A DNA stretch of 64,000 nt from Bacteroidia bacterium. GTDB taxonomy: Bacteria > Bacteroidota > Bacteroidia > B-17B0 > Aurantibacillaceae. Shown here piece by piece: positions 8,926 through 17,617 of the stretch. The notes beneath the pieces were generated by a model. The model was not told where the DNA came from and ran no database searches. It saw only the letters and a program-made list of their open reading frames with translations. A program made the position numbers and the translations under genes. The stretch spans positions 1 through 64,000 of the forward strand of contig JACMNO010000093.1 in the NCBI GenBank assembly GCA_014378485.1, in the 5' to 3' direction. Numbering within the stretch: position 1 is the stretch's first letter; each line of letters starts with the position of its first letter.

Positions 8926-8960
8926 AAAAAGGCTTCGATAATTCTCGAAGCCTTTTTTTT
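8926..8960 (+). terminator. Rho-independent terminator after phaC
   Basis: The stem AAAAAGGCTTCGA (8926-8938) pairs with TCGAAGCCTTTTT (from 8945) and ends in eight T. Its A-rich 5' side means it could also work leftward for the converging gene at 8984. Confidence 0.85.
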
Positions 8961-8983
8961 ATTAACTTATTCATATCTCTCTT

Positions 8984-9901
8984 TTAGTTAATATGATTAG
9001 ATGGGTTTATTGTTTTCCATTCATTACAAAAAATATCCTTGCCTAAAGCCAGCTTATGTATTCGTCTTTCTGCAATCTGCTCTTTTAGGGTCAGCCATTT
9101 ATCATTCATCACCTTGTTCAATAACTTATCAGCGGGCATATATAGTCCTAAATTTATAAGACCCTGCAACGGAGATTTTAGAGTCGGCCCTATTCTTCTA
9201 TAACTCACAGAAAAACCACTTTCAAGATAGGTCATATAGTGCCAGTAGCCGCTTGGCATAAAAAGTGAATCACCTGGATCTAAAATAAAATCATATCCTT
9301 TTATATGTTTTAATGCGGGGTACTTTTTATAATCAGGCTTATCAGGATCGATTAATGAATATGTATTTAATGGCAGACAATAAAGTAAGGAAGTATACTC
9401 CGGGGCAATCAATACAACCCGTTTTTTGCCACCAAACTGCGTGAGAAGAACATTAGACATATCAATGTCATAGTGAATTCTTACGGTAGTGTCCTTACTA
9501 CCAAAAAACATGTGCGCAAAATTATCTAGGATCCCTTTAAATATATCCGGACATGGGAAATCCTTTTTTAGCCTGGAGTTATATTTAAAAAGATCAAATA
9601 AAAATATTCTCAAATCCGTATGTTCATTTGTAGTTAAAATATCAAGGTATTCACTGAACTGCATTTTAAGATCAGGAACTGTAAACGCTGACTTCGCACT
9701 TTTTTTATTGGAATTATCATACACATCCACCATAACATTACCCACAATTTCTTTGAAATACTCAATAGACCATTTAACACCAGCTGATGTATCTTTTGAA
9801 AGACCTTTAATAACTAACGGTTTTTGAGTATTAAAATAGCAGTGATTAAACTTTTCAATATCTATATTTTCAACAGCATCAATCCCAAGCGACAGATCCA
9901 T
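8984..9901 (-). CDS. Cupin-like/JmjC-domain Fe(II)/2-oxoglutarate dioxygenase
   Basis: This 305-aa cytosolic protein belongs to the FIH-like JmjC/cupin_8 hydroxylases. The iron-binding triad looks complete: H143-Y-D145 and H221 (in 'SGYWHY'), with an 'LDPGDSLFMPSGYWHY' strand typical of the fold. Members hydroxylate protein side chains or small molecules, and the substrate here is unknown. It converges with phaC and stands alone. It is a useful internal comparison for the two JmjC-like proteins at 30822-32985, which lack the Asp of the HxD motif. Confidence 0.75.
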   Translation of the reverse strand: MDLSLGIDAVENIDIEKFNHCYFNTQKPLVIKGLSKDTSAGVKWSIEYFKEIVGNVMVDVYDNSNKKSAKSAFTVPDLKMQFSEYLDILTTNEHTDLRIFLFDLFKYNSRLKKDFPCPDIFKGILDNFAHMFFGSKDTTVRIHYDIDMSNVLLTQFGGKKRVVLIAPEYTSLLYCLPLNTYSLIDPDKPDYKKYPALKHIKGYDFILDPGDSLFMPSGYWHYMTYLESGFSVSYRRIGPTLKSPLQGLINLGLYMPADKLLNKVMNDKWLTLKEQIAERRIHKLALGKDIFCNEWKTINPSNHIN

Positions 9902-9925
9902 AACTTTAATGTTTTAATAAATACT

Positions 9926-9949
9926 AAATTATATTCGAAATTATATTCG
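9926..9949. repeat. Two perfect tandem 12-bp repeats upstream of the cupin gene
   Basis: AAATTATATTCG occurs twice head to tail, followed by a partial third copy (AAATTA). It lies 25-50 bp upstream of the minus-strand gene start at 9901, where an operator or promoter would be expected. Its function is unknown. Confidence 0.5.
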
Positions 9950-10045
9950 AAATTAATTTTAAAAGAAAAAGGGGAGTTTTCTATTCGTTAAAAGGAACTT
10001 ATTTAAAGGTCAAAAGGCGAAAACCTCAAAAAACATATAAGTTCC

Positions 10046-11131
10046 TTATTGTTTAGGCATTTTTTTGAAAATATTCATTGTGGGCATATTATCTCCTAAT
10101 AAGAAACCAATAGGCTTTAAAGGTTCTACCCGATCAAAAATAACTTTACAAATTGCAATTATTGGCAATGATAAAAACATACCGGCCACGCCCCATAAAG
10201 CACCGCCAATAAGCACTACGATAATGGAAGCTAAAGCATTGATTTTAACTTTGGAAGCAACAATTTTAGGAACAATAAAATTATTATCAATTATTTGGAC
10301 AGAACAATATAGGATAAGTACGTAAAGCGCGTAAATAGGTTCCTTAGTAGCAATAGCTAAAGTCATTGGCAATAATGTTGCTACTATGCCGCCAATGTAC
10401 GGTATGAGATTTAGTATTGCGCCAATGCTACCGATAAGGATAGCATAATCTATCCCGATTAACAGAAGGCCCGTTGTATTGAGCGCAGTAACGATTGCAG
10501 CTTCAATTAGCAAACCAATAAGATAACTTTGAATAAGTGTTTTAACTTCTGTAAGCACCTCATTAACTGTTCTATCTTCATCAGCAGGAAATATTTTATG
10601 AATGAACTCAAGTAATAATGGCTTATAAAATAAAAATAAAAATACATATACAGGTATCAAGAGTATCATTACAAATAAGCCACCAACTGTACTAAGGGTT
10701 GCACCAATAACTGACGTAGAATTATTAATACCTTCTTTTTTTTGAGCGGTAATCCATGCATCTATTTTTGTACTGCTGATATTGAAATGCTTTGATACCC
10801 AATCTTCAGCGTAGTTGAACATGGAAAGAAATTTTTGTTTCAACTGCGGAAGGGCTTCCGTAAACATGGAAAGTTGTGAAGCAATAAAATAAATTAAACC
10901 TATTATTAGCACTAATGCAAGCATTAATGAAATACAAATAGCCACCAAGCGATTAACCTTTTTTCTTGTTAAAAGATTAACTAATGGATTAAGGAGAATG
11001 GCAATGATTAGTGCAAAGATCAATGGAGCAATAATACTCTGCCCAAGTACCATTATAAAAATAAAGCCAATAATTCCAATCAGAATATTAGAAAGTTTAA
11101 AATAAAAAGGATAGGGTGAGGATTTATCCAT
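10046..11131 (-). CDS. AI-2E family transporter (PerM/TqsA-like membrane protein)
   Basis: This 361-aa integral membrane protein has about seven to eight hydrophobic segments in the AI-2E arrangement: paired helices at about 12-55, one at 62-90, a soluble loop, then a cluster from about 145 to 335. A conserved-looking 'NLIPYIGGIVATLLPM' stretch lies near 245-260. Members export varied small molecules or ions, and the original autoinducer-2 assignment applies to few. The gene overlaps the upstream YihY-type gene by 8 bp, so the two are translationally coupled. The neighbours suggest an envelope-stress role; substrate unknown. Confidence 0.82.
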   Translation of the reverse strand: MDKSSPYPFYFKLSNILIGIIGFIFIMVLGQSIIAPLIFALIIAILLNPLVNLLTRKKVNRLVAICISLMLALVLIIGLIYFIASQLSMFTEALPQLKQKFLSMFNYAEDWVSKHFNISSTKIDAWITAQKKEGINNSTSVIGATLSTVGGLFVMILLIPVYVFLFLFYKPLLLEFIHKIFPADEDRTVNEVLTEVKTLIQSYLIGLLIEAAIVTALNTTGLLLIGIDYAILIGSIGAILNLIPYIGGIVATLLPMTLAIATKEPIYALYVLILYCSVQIIDNNFIVPKIVASKVKINALASIIVVLIGGALWGVAGMFLSLPIIAICKVIFDRVEPLKPIGFLLGDNMPTMNIFKKMPKQ

Positions 11132-12044
11132 GATTGTTAGTGCTTAATTTATTTAATGAATTTTCTGATGGCGAAACTTCACCATAGTAATGATCTGAAT
11201 AAGCTTTAGTAAACTCAGCGCCAAAAAAAAGAATCATTGAGGAATATGAAGTCCATAATAAAATAAGAATAACAGAACCTGCCGCACCATAACCTGAGCC
11301 TGGTTCAGCCTTACCGAAATAAAGTCCTAAAGCAGATTTTCCCAGAACAAAGAATAAAGCAGTAAAAAAAGAGCCAACCCATACGAGGTGCCATTTAATT
11401 TTTACATCAGGCAAAATTTTAAACATTAATGCAAACAGTACGGTAATAATAACCAATGACAAAACAAAATTGGTAATTTTAAAAACGAATAATATGGCAT
11501 CAGACCTATTTCCAGATATCCAATTACCCAAAGCAGCTAAAACAGAGGATAACACTAAAGAAACTAGTAAGAGAAAAGCGATCGATAAAATGAGACCAAA
11601 CGAAAAAAGTCTTGTGCTGAAAAATTTGAAGATGCCAGATTTGCTTGTTGCTTCTTTTACTTCCCAAATATTATTCAATGATTTTTGCAATTGAACAAAT
11701 ACACCGGTGGCACCAACTATAATAGTTAATACCCCCAGTATTGTGGCCCAAATGGATTCGCTGCCTTTATTTGCAGAAACTATCATTTTCTTGACTTGAT
11801 CTGCGGTGTCAGGTCCCATCATTCCTGAAATCTGTTTGTGGAGTTCTCCACTAACAATTTCTTGACCAAAAAAATAGCCAGCAAGGGTAATAATAACAAC
11901 CATTAAACCAGGTAAAGAAAAAATTGCATTGTAAGCAATAACAGCACTTTCCCTAAAAGGATCACGCTTGTACCACTTTTTAAAAGTAATTTTCAGTATT
12001 CCACCAAAGTTTTTTAATGTTAGCTTGCTCATGGATTCATACAA
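11124..12044 (-). CDS. YihY/BrkB family inner-membrane protein
   Basis: This 306-aa protein has about six transmembrane segments. Typical family sequence includes 'FRESAVIAYNAIFSLPGLMV' near residues 30-50 and 'YGAAGSVILILLWTSYSSMI' near 250-270. YihY/BrkB proteins were once called ribonuclease BN but are membrane proteins of uncertain function. It overlaps the AI-2E gene by 8 bp and heads toward it. A short hydrophilic C-terminal tail follows the last helix. A role in envelope integrity is inferred only from context. Confidence 0.85.
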   Translation of the reverse strand: MYESMSKLTLKNFGGILKITFKKWYKRDPFRESAVIAYNAIFSLPGLMVVIITLAGYFFGQEIVSGELHKQISGMMGPDTADQVKKMIVSANKGSESIWATILGVLTIIVGATGVFVQLQKSLNNIWEVKEATSKSGIFKFFSTRLFSFGLILSIAFLLLVSLVLSSVLAALGNWISGNRSDAILFVFKITNFVLSLVIITVLFALMFKILPDVKIKWHLVWVGSFFTALFFVLGKSALGLYFGKAEPGSGYGAAGSVILILLWTSYSSMILFFGAEFTKAYSDHYYGEVSPSENSLNKLSTNNHG

Positions 12045-12085
12045 TTATAAAACTGTGCAAAACTAATAAATTTTTAGTTCAACAT

Positions 12086-12499
12086 TTAAAATTCAACCTC
12101 GGAAGGCGTTTTTTTATTTGAAATAATTAAAGACTTTAAGGTATTAAAAATACCTTTTCCCGATTCTTGGATCTTTTCAGTATTATTTGATACCAAATTA
12201 GTAACGATTGCCTGTACAGCAATACCGGCCATTCTTTTTAATGGATTATGCGATGAGCCAAATAATAATTTTTTAATAAGATGTCCTGAAGTTACCCCTA
12301 AGGCCGCTTTACTAAAACCATTAGTAATTTCAGGAGATTCCGTTGCGCTCTTAAAAACATTCTTGATGAAATTAACCGGTTTCAAGCTTTCGATAGTCTG
12401 CAGCATCTCCTCCTTTAACTCCAAAAATTGCTCATTGCGTTTTGCTTCAAGCAAAAGTATATCACGGTTCAAAATATCTATCGCATTTTCTTTTTTCAT
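12086..12499 (-). CDS. Hypothetical protein near holin-like gene
   Basis: I do not recognise this 137-aa protein. The N-terminal third is a charged helix likely to form a coiled coil (about 5-40). The middle (about 55-105) has Gly/Ala-rich amphipathic stretches ('SKAALGVTSGHLIKKLLFGS', then 'MAGIAVQAIVTNLVSN'). It starts 2 bp after the stop of the holin-like gene and is surely cotranscribed. Similar pairs are common in Bacteroidota stress blocks, so a membrane-associated accessory role is a fair guess. Confidence 0.7.
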   Translation of the reverse strand: MKKENAIDILNRDILLLEAKRNEQFLELKEEMLQTIESLKPVNFIKNVFKSATESPEITNGFSKAALGVTSGHLIKKLLFGSSHNPLKRMAGIAVQAIVTNLVSNNTEKIQESGKGIFNTLKSLIISNKKTPSEVEF

Positions 12500-12501
12500 A
12501 A

Positions 12502-12855
12502 TTAGATGTTTTTATCCTTACGGATATGAGTAATGAACATGTTACTTACAGGTATCTTAATTATTGATTCTCTGAATACGTAAACTATTATTGAGAGAAA
12601 GGCATAGAAGAGAGCAACGATAAAAAAACCACTATAGGAATTATTCATTAACTTACTTATCCATATCGCACCGCCAACACTAACCATCATAATAATAAAT
12701 AAAGTAGATATTAAAATGATAACTATGGATGATGTTGATGAAATAGCACTGGCAGATTTATCTATCGCTTTTAGCTTTACTAAATCAATGCTGTTTTTAG
12801 TATAATCCTCTGTTTTTTCGAATAGTGATCCAATTATCGTTGCTTTTGCTTCCAT
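12502..12855 (-). CDS. Holin-superfamily-like small membrane protein
   Basis: This 117-aa protein has two transmembrane helices (about 40-68 and 74-94) after an amphipathic, charged N-terminal helix (about 10-38). The layout fits the 'phage holin family'/Holin-X proteins found chromosomally next to YtxH and DUF883-like genes. It is not evidence for a prophage, because no other phage gene is present. It shares an operon with the 137-aa protein downstream and the YtxH protein 19 bp upstream. Confidence 0.68.
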   Translation of the reverse strand: MEAKATIIGSLFEKTEDYTKNSIDLVKLKAIDKSASAISSTSSIVIILISTLFIIMMVSVGGAIWISKLMNNSYSGFFIVALFYAFLSIIVYVFRESIIKIPVSNMFITHIRKDKNI

Positions 12856-12874
12856 GTTCTTGTTTTTTAATTAA

Positions 12875-13183
12875 TTAAATGTTGTGATTGTGGTTATGAC
12901 CAGACGTTAAAGCAGGCTTCATCTCTAATTTTGCTTCCTGAACTTTAGATCTGCCTTTTTCCATCATATCATCGGCATTGCTTTTAACATTAGCTAAACT
13001 TTCTTTACTGCCTTCGATCAACTCAGAAAATTTACTTTTTAAATCTTCAATATAATCTTCACCTGTTTTAGAAAGTTTTGCCCTTGTGTTTGAACCTTTG
13101 TCCGGTGCAAATAAAATTCCTAATGCTGCGCCTACTGCTGCGCCGGCTAATACGCCTAAAAATACTTTTCCTGTGCTGCTCAT
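12875..13183 (-). CDS. YtxH-domain protein
   Basis: This 102-aa protein has a single glycine/alanine-rich transmembrane segment (about 5-26, 'FLGVLAGAAVGAALGILFAP') followed by 'DKGSNTRAKL' and a charged helix. That is the standard YtxH layout. YtxH proteins are general-stress proteins of unknown mechanism in Bacillus and many Bacteroidota. The tail ends in an unusual His/Asn-rich stretch (GHNHNHNI). It leads the small operon with the holin-like and 137-aa genes. Confidence 0.85.
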   Translation of the reverse strand: MSSTGKVFLGVLAGAAVGAALGILFAPDKGSNTRAKLSKTGEDYIEDLKSKFSELIEGSKESLANVKSNADDMMEKGRSKVQEAKLEMKPALTSGHNHNHNI

Positions 13184-13237
13184 AATTTGTTTTTTAATTG
13201 TTGTTTGATTTTTATTTATTTGATTGTCTTTTTATAA

Positions 13238-13810
13238 TTAATCTACTGCCGCTTCAACATTTATAATAGCTTCAGCTATTTCTGTTAATTTAGCATCCGC
13301 TTCTTTTTCTTCATCCAAAGTCTCCACTAATAAAGAAACAATCTTGTCCTCGCCTAAAATTCTTGCGAATGAAACCAAAGTACCATAAGTGGCAATTTCA
13401 TAATGTTCAACCTTTTGTGCAGCTAAAATAATACCTGCATCGCGTACAACCCCTTTTTCCGTTTCCGACATAATTTCTTCAGCTTCTTTTATAAGTCCTG
13501 CCATTGCCTCACATTTTTTTGCCTGAGCCTTCACTTCAATTACTTCAAAAACTTCTTCAATTCTTGTTACCTGTTCTTCAGTTTCAGATAAGTGACCAGT
13601 AAGAGCGTCGATCAACTCTTCGGATGTTGCATTTTTAATCATTTTTGGAATAGCTTTTGTCAAAGCCTTCTCTGCCCAATAAATGTCCTTCAATTCGTTT
13701 TCAAATAATCCGCGCAGCCCTTGTGCAGCATCCGGTTTTGTTTTCATTCCTTTATTAGGTTGTTTTTTAGCAGCTGCTTTTTTTGGTGCTGATTTTGTTT
13801 TTGTTGCCAT
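13238..13810 (-). CDS. YciE-type ferritin-like protein (DUF892)
   Basis: This 190-aa helical-bundle protein matches the YciE/DUF892 family: 'LFENELKDIYWAEKALTKAI' begins the domain near residue 34. Acidic and His residues follow at ferritin-like positions, for example 'KVEHYEIATYGTLVSFA' near 131-147. An Ala/Lys/Pro-rich basic N-terminal extension (1-25) precedes the domain and could bind DNA or be disordered. Family members are induced by stress in enterobacteria, and metal binding is expected from the fold. Located in a stress-type block. Confidence 0.87.
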   Translation of the reverse strand: MATKTKSAPKKAAAKKQPNKGMKTKPDAAQGLRGLFENELKDIYWAEKALTKAIPKMIKNATSEELIDALTGHLSETEEQVTRIEEVFEVIEVKAQAKKCEAMAGLIKEAEEIMSETEKGVVRDAGIILAAQKVEHYEIATYGTLVSFARILGEDKIVSLLVETLDEEKEADAKLTEIAEAIINVEAAVD

Positions 13811-13907
13811 TTTTTATATTTATTGAAGTTTATAATCATTACTACTTTTGCCATAAAACTACTGGGATTGCTTTTATATAACATTTTAGTCGCTGGCAAA
13901 TCGTATT

Positions 13908-14369
13908 TTATCTCTTTTTCTCCACGAGTTCTGTTCCACATTTCGGACAAATACCCGGCTGGTCTGATTGAATTTCAGCATGTTTTGGACAGGAATACAA
14001 AATCGTCATTTGAATATTTTCCTTTGGTTTCAGTTGGGGGCTCTCGTTATCAAGCATTGCTGCACATGTACTTAAGTTTCCATATATATCTATGCATTCA
14101 CCTTCTTTCATAATCATCTTTTCTCCCTCCTGAGTTATACATTCACCATTGGCCATGCATTTGGTGCCATTTTTCATAGTCATTTCCCTCTCCATTAATT
14201 CAACCTTCCCGGCTTTCATATGCATCATTTTTCCATTCTTCATCATGCAGCAATCTTTTTTTGATACAGTATCCTTCATTGACTGTGCCTGAACTTTCAG
14301 TGAATTAAAAAATATTGTTATAGTAAACAATAACGTAAGGAATGAACAGTTAACATTATTTAATTTCAT
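13908..14369 (-). CDS. Secreted DUF6799 protein with C-terminal heavy-metal-binding motif
   Basis: This 153-aa protein has a signal peptide (cleavage near 'VQAQS', residue 28). Its middle holds two Met/Cys-rich repeats like DUF6799: 'CCMMKNGKMMHMKAGK' and 'EREMTMKNGTKCMANGECI'. The C-terminal 30 residues form a zinc-ribbon-like metal site (YSCPKHAEIQSDQPGICPKC), as seen in Bacteroidota copper- and heavy-metal-handling proteins. It probably binds copper or another soft metal in the periplasm. It stands alone, with 97 bp to the YciE gene. Confidence 0.8.
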   Translation of the reverse strand: MKLNNVNCSFLTLLFTITIFFNSLKVQAQSMKDTVSKKDCCMMKNGKMMHMKAGKVELMEREMTMKNGTKCMANGECITQEGEKMIMKEGECIDIYGNLSTCAAMLDNESPQLKPKENIQMTILYSCPKHAEIQSDQPGICPKCGTELVEKKR

Positions 14370-14499
14370 AATTATCTTAGTGTTTTATTTGTTTTATTGC
14401 TGTTGAATTCAATCATTGACGCGGAGCAAGGCAAGATACATTTACTGCGTTTCCGCAGAATATATCTGCCTAGTCCGTCGCTTCTTTAGTACATATAAA

Positions 14500-14670
14500 T
14501 TATTTTCTCTTAAATACAGTTACTCCTAATATTGCTGTAATTACAACCAGCGCAATAAAGAAGAAAAAAATTGTTTTAGCAATTGATGCGGCACCTTCAG
14601 CAATTCCGGTAAAACCAAATACTGCTGCGATGATCGCAATCACAAAAAATATAGCAGTCCATCTTAACAT
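14500..14670 (-). CDS. Small DUF1328 membrane protein
   Basis: This 56-aa protein starts [20 protein letters not shown] and has two transmembrane helices (4-24 and 31-52). The '[20 protein letters not shown]' link matches the DUF1328/YtjA family. The function of the family is unknown, but it is often found with YtxH and stress genes, as here. The short interval 14371-14499 to the DUF6799 gene shows no further gene. Confidence 0.85.
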   Translation of the reverse strand: MLRWTAIFFVIAIIAAVFGFTGIAEGAASIAKTIFFFFIALVVITAILGVTVFKRK

Positions 14671-14903
14671 AATACTTATTTTTTAGGTTTAATAATTTTA
14701 ACTACATGTCTTAAAAATATTCTAAGAAACTGCCTCGCTCGCTATACGATTTTTAACATCCGATGTAAAAATAATGCAAGAATCAACCTTCTCTATTTGC
14801 ATTCGTTTATCACCAAAAATAAATCGCTTAAAACTTTTTTTTTATAGCTGAATGGGAAATTTATATCTCATTCACAACATCTTTTCTAATAAGAATAAAC
14901 CTT

Positions 14904-14911
14904 TATCTTTG
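14904..14911 (+). promoter_or_regulatory. Candidate Bacteroidota -7 promoter box (TATCTTTG)
   Basis: TATCTTTG matches the Bacteroidota -7 consensus TAnnTTTG and lies 27 bp before the MFS transporter ATG. No clear -33 TTTG is visible at the right distance, so support is partial. Confidence 0.5.
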
Positions 14912-14938
14912 GCAACAGCCTAATCTTTAAATATATTC

Positions 14939-16189
14939 ATGGATCAACATACAACTTCCATCACACCGAAATTTTCTTCCTACCAGGTTACAGTAATCAT
15001 ACTTCTTGCTTTAACACAATTTACTGTTGTGCTCGATTTTATGGTTATGTCACCGTTGGGTGATATACTGATGAAATCCATGAATATGAGTACTAGTCAG
15101 TTTGGGTTCGCGGTATCTAGCTACGCATTAAGTGCTGGATTTTCAGGCTTGTTAACGGCTGGTTTTGCTGATCGGTTTGATCGCAAAAAATTACTACAGT
15201 TCTTTTATATCGGTTTCATTATGGGAACTTTCTTTTGCAGTATCGCGGACACATATCCAATGTTGATAGCGGCAAGAATCGTGACGGGTTTGTTTGGTGG
15301 TGTTATTGGTTCTATTTCTATGGCAATAGTAGCCGATCTGTTTTTATTAGGACAGCGTGGCCGCGTGATGGGATTTATGCAAATGGGATTTGGTGCAAGC
15401 CAAGTTTTGGGTATTCCCATAAGTTTATACCTGGCAAACATCTGGGGGTGGCAATCTCCTTTTTTAATGATCGTAGGTTTAGCCACTACGGTATGGTTGA
15501 TGATCCTAATTAAACTTAAACCAATTACAAAGCATCTTGAAATAAAAAACGAAAAAAATGCATTCAAACATTTATTACATACCATTGCACAAAAAGAATA
15601 TCGGGTTGGTTTTATGGCAACCGCCATGCTTTCCCTTGGTGGATTTATGATGATGCCTTGGGGAAGTGCTTTTGCTATTAACAATCTTCATGTAACTCCT
15701 GCACAGCTGCCTTTGCTATTTATGGTTGCCGGTGTTTCCACACTAGTGATCATGCCAATCATTGGAAAACTAAGCGACAAAATTGATAAGTTAAAATTAT
15801 TTGCAATTGCTTCTATTTGGTTAATTGTTGTTGTGCTGATATACACGAACCTAACGCCTGTTCCACTCGCAGTAATTATGCTGTTAAATGTATTAATGAT
15901 GATGGGAATTATGAGCCGTATGGTTCCTTCAATGGCACTGGTATCAGCATTGCCTAAAATACAGGATCGCGGAGCCTTTATGAGTATCAATTCATCATTG
16001 CAACAAATCGCCGGCGGTATAGCAGCCGCAATCGGTGGTATAATAGTTGTTCAAAAAAATAAATTCAGCCCATTGGAAAATTATAACATTTTGGGCGTTG
16101 TAATTACTATATTAACATTGATCGCCATTTACATGGTTTACCGTGTAAGCAAACTGATTAAATCAAGGCTCCATAAAGAAACATTATAA
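14939..16189 (+). CDS. MFS transporter (DHA1/drug-efflux-like)
   Basis: This 416-aa protein has 12 predicted transmembrane helices. The MFS loop-2 signature is recognisable as 'GFADRFDRKKLLQ' (about 80-92), and the sixth-helix border has 'GQRGRVMGFMQMGFGASQVL'. Asp34 in the first helix ('VVLDFMVM') is typical of proton-coupled drug antiporters of the DHA group. Substrate unknown: small toxic organics or sugars are the usual options. A TAnnTTTG box lies just upstream, and the next gene downstream is dead. Confidence 0.85.
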   Translation: MDQHTTSITPKFSSYQVTVIILLALTQFTVVLDFMVMSPLGDILMKSMNMSTSQFGFAVSSYALSAGFSGLLTAGFADRFDRKKLLQFFYIGFIMGTFFCSIADTYPMLIAARIVTGLFGGVIGSISMAIVADLFLLGQRGRVMGFMQMGFGASQVLGIPISLYLANIWGWQSPFLMIVGLATTVWLMILIKLKPITKHLEIKNEKNAFKHLLHTIAQKEYRVGFMATAMLSLGGFMMMPWGSAFAINNLHVTPAQLPLLFMVAGVSTLVIMPIIGKLSDKIDKLKLFAIASIWLIVVVLIYTNLTPVPLAVIMLLNVLMMMGIMSRMVPSMALVSALPKIQDRGAFMSINSSLQQIAGGIAAAIGGIIVVQKNKFSPLENYNILGVVITILTLIAIYMVYRVSKLIKSRLHKETL

Positions 16190-16191
16190 TA

Positions 16192-16623
16192 ATGGAAATT
16201 TTAGTAGAATGGGCCACTCATAAAGATATAGATTCAATTATTTTCTGATTAAAAGAATTGTATTCGGAATTAGGCGAGGAATCTGAGTGTGCCCATTTTT
16301 TGAATGTATAATTTTTTAACCATACTATAAACTCGGAAAAAATAGAAATATTTTTAGCAAAAACGGCTGATAATAAACTGGCAGGTTTGTTAACTTTAAA
16401 ATAATCCCCAAATATCTATACCGTTGGTGTTTATGCTTTACAAACAGAAAAGTAAATAAACTAAAGTTCTGATCATCCGGTATCGGCTTTTTATTTATTG
16501 CTAAAAAAAGCCACGGCTAAACAAATAAACTCGAAAAAAGCTGATTCTAATGCTTCCACAGAAGAAAAATGGAAAAGAACTTCTCAAGCTTATGACGATG
16601 TGCATTTGTTTTACGGTATCTAA
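16192..16623 (+). pseudogene. Dead GNAT acetyltransferase gene
   Basis: Read from ATG 16192, a 144-codon frame resembles a small GNAT N-acetyltransferase: 'MEILVEWATHKDIDSIIF', 'EIFLAKTADNKLAGLLTLK' and 'KKADSNASTEEKWKRTSQAY' near the end. It is interrupted by five in-frame stops (one TGA, four TAA), but the same frame runs start to finish with no frameshift that I can see. The acetyl-CoA-binding region is hard to recognise, so part of it may be lost. It begins 2 bp after the MFS gene stop. Confidence 0.55.
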
Positions 16624-16655
16624 ACTGAAATTAAAACTATAAATTTAATTAAGGA

Positions 16656-17606
16656 TTAATTCATAGTGACCTTCGTATAGTCATGAATATCCTTAATATT
16701 GATAGTTATTCCACCGTTTCTCTGTGGGGTTTGTTTCATTGGCGTAAATTTTGCATTCCATATTACTTCATGTGGTTTATATGACATCCTTGAATAAACT
16801 GTTTGAAAATAAGTATCTGTAATGGATTTAATCAAAATCACAAACTCCGCATCTCTTTCAATAATATCTTTTTCCGACAAACCAAACAAAGGACTTTTAT
16901 CATCAATAGGGTGCACAACAGTCCAGGTAAAAGGTAAAAAATTGATTTGGTTTCTTTCTAATTCTAAAAAATGAAATTCTCTTTTTTTTGTTTCTAAATT
17001 ATTAATTGCGAGTGCCAATTTGCATTCTGTTTCAATCAACTCATTCTGTTTTTTATTCGCAATCCGAAACATAAATCCTGTATTATCAATGTATGGAGCA
17101 ATCACCGCATTGTTACTATACTGAATATCAGCTTTTGGCTTTGAAAAACGACCGTATAACAACCCTGTTACCAGCGCAAATCCCATTAATCCTAACATGG
17201 ATTCAATTGCCGAAACGGAACTTGTAGAACCGCTGTTTGGATAAATATGACCGTAACCAACAGTTGTTAAAGTTTGGGCACTAAAGAAAAATAATTTTGA
17301 AAAATTTTCAGTGCTTGCTCCACCCACTAAACCGCCAAATTTATCTGCTCCCAACCCAAAATAAATAATTGCAAACAACGTATTAACGCCAACATAACTG
17401 ATAATAACAAGAGTAATGAATTGCAGCCAGGTAATACTCAATAGCCAATGGTACAAATCAAAACCCATATGCTTATCTGATATTTTACGTTTAATATTAA
17501 CGGTACCATCCTGATTTAAAAAACGAACGGACTCATTATAATTTTTATTACCAAAACCCAATTCGGCACTTAATTTTTTTTTGTTGCTAAACGTTTCTTT
17601 AATCAT
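16656..17606 (-). CDS. Prokaryotic inward-rectifier potassium channel (KirBac-like)
   Basis: This 316-aa protein has an N-terminal slide helix, two transmembrane helices (about 60-83 and 132-150) and the pore loop between them with the K+ filter TTVGYGH (114-120). The second half (about 165-300) is the cytoplasmic immunoglobulin-like domain of Kir channels ('NAVIAPYIDNTGFMFRIANK' starts it). Length and layout match KirBac proteins, which pass potassium and are gated by lipids or pH. It is transcribed away from the Sco gene, with an 11-bp gap between start codons. Confidence 0.92.
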   Translation of the reverse strand: MIKETFSNKKKLSAELGFGNKNYNESVRFLNQDGTVNIKRKISDKHMGFDLYHWLLSITWLQFITLVIISYVGVNTLFAIIYFGLGADKFGGLVGGASTENFSKLFFFSAQTLTTVGYGHIYPNSGSTSSVSAIESMLGLMGFALVTGLLYGRFSKPKADIQYSNNAVIAPYIDNTGFMFRIANKKQNELIETECKLALAINNLETKKREFHFLELERNQINFLPFTWTVVHPIDDKSPLFGLSEKDIIERDAEFVILIKSITDTYFQTVYSRMSYKPHEVIWNAKFTPMKQTPQRNGGITINIKDIHDYTKVTMN

Positions 17607-17613
17607 AACTTTG
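17580..17613 (+). promoter_or_regulatory. Candidate promoter of the Sco/TlpA operon (-33 TTTG, -7 TAACTTTG)
   Basis: TTTG at 17580-17583 and TAACTTTG at 17606-17613 are separated by 22 bp, close to the Bacteroidota -33/-7 spacing. The Sco ATG is only 4 bp further on, so the transcript would have almost no leader. The -33 box lies inside the start of the divergent Kir gene. Confidence 0.5.
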
Positions 17614-17617
17614 TATA

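Noticed and set aside
12502..12855. Prophage suggested by the holin-like gene
   Set aside because: No other phage gene is nearby, and the family is common in chromosomal stress blocks.
14371..14499. Possible small gene or RNA between DUF6799 and DUF1328 genes
   Set aside because: A weak inverted pair around GCGGAGCAAGG/CCTAGTCCGTCGC is present, but no stable stem with a T run or coding frame is seen.
16192..16623. Stop-codon reassignment to explain the interrupted GNAT frame
   Set aside because: All neighbouring genes end normally with TAA/TAG/TGA, and both TGA and TAA interrupt this frame.
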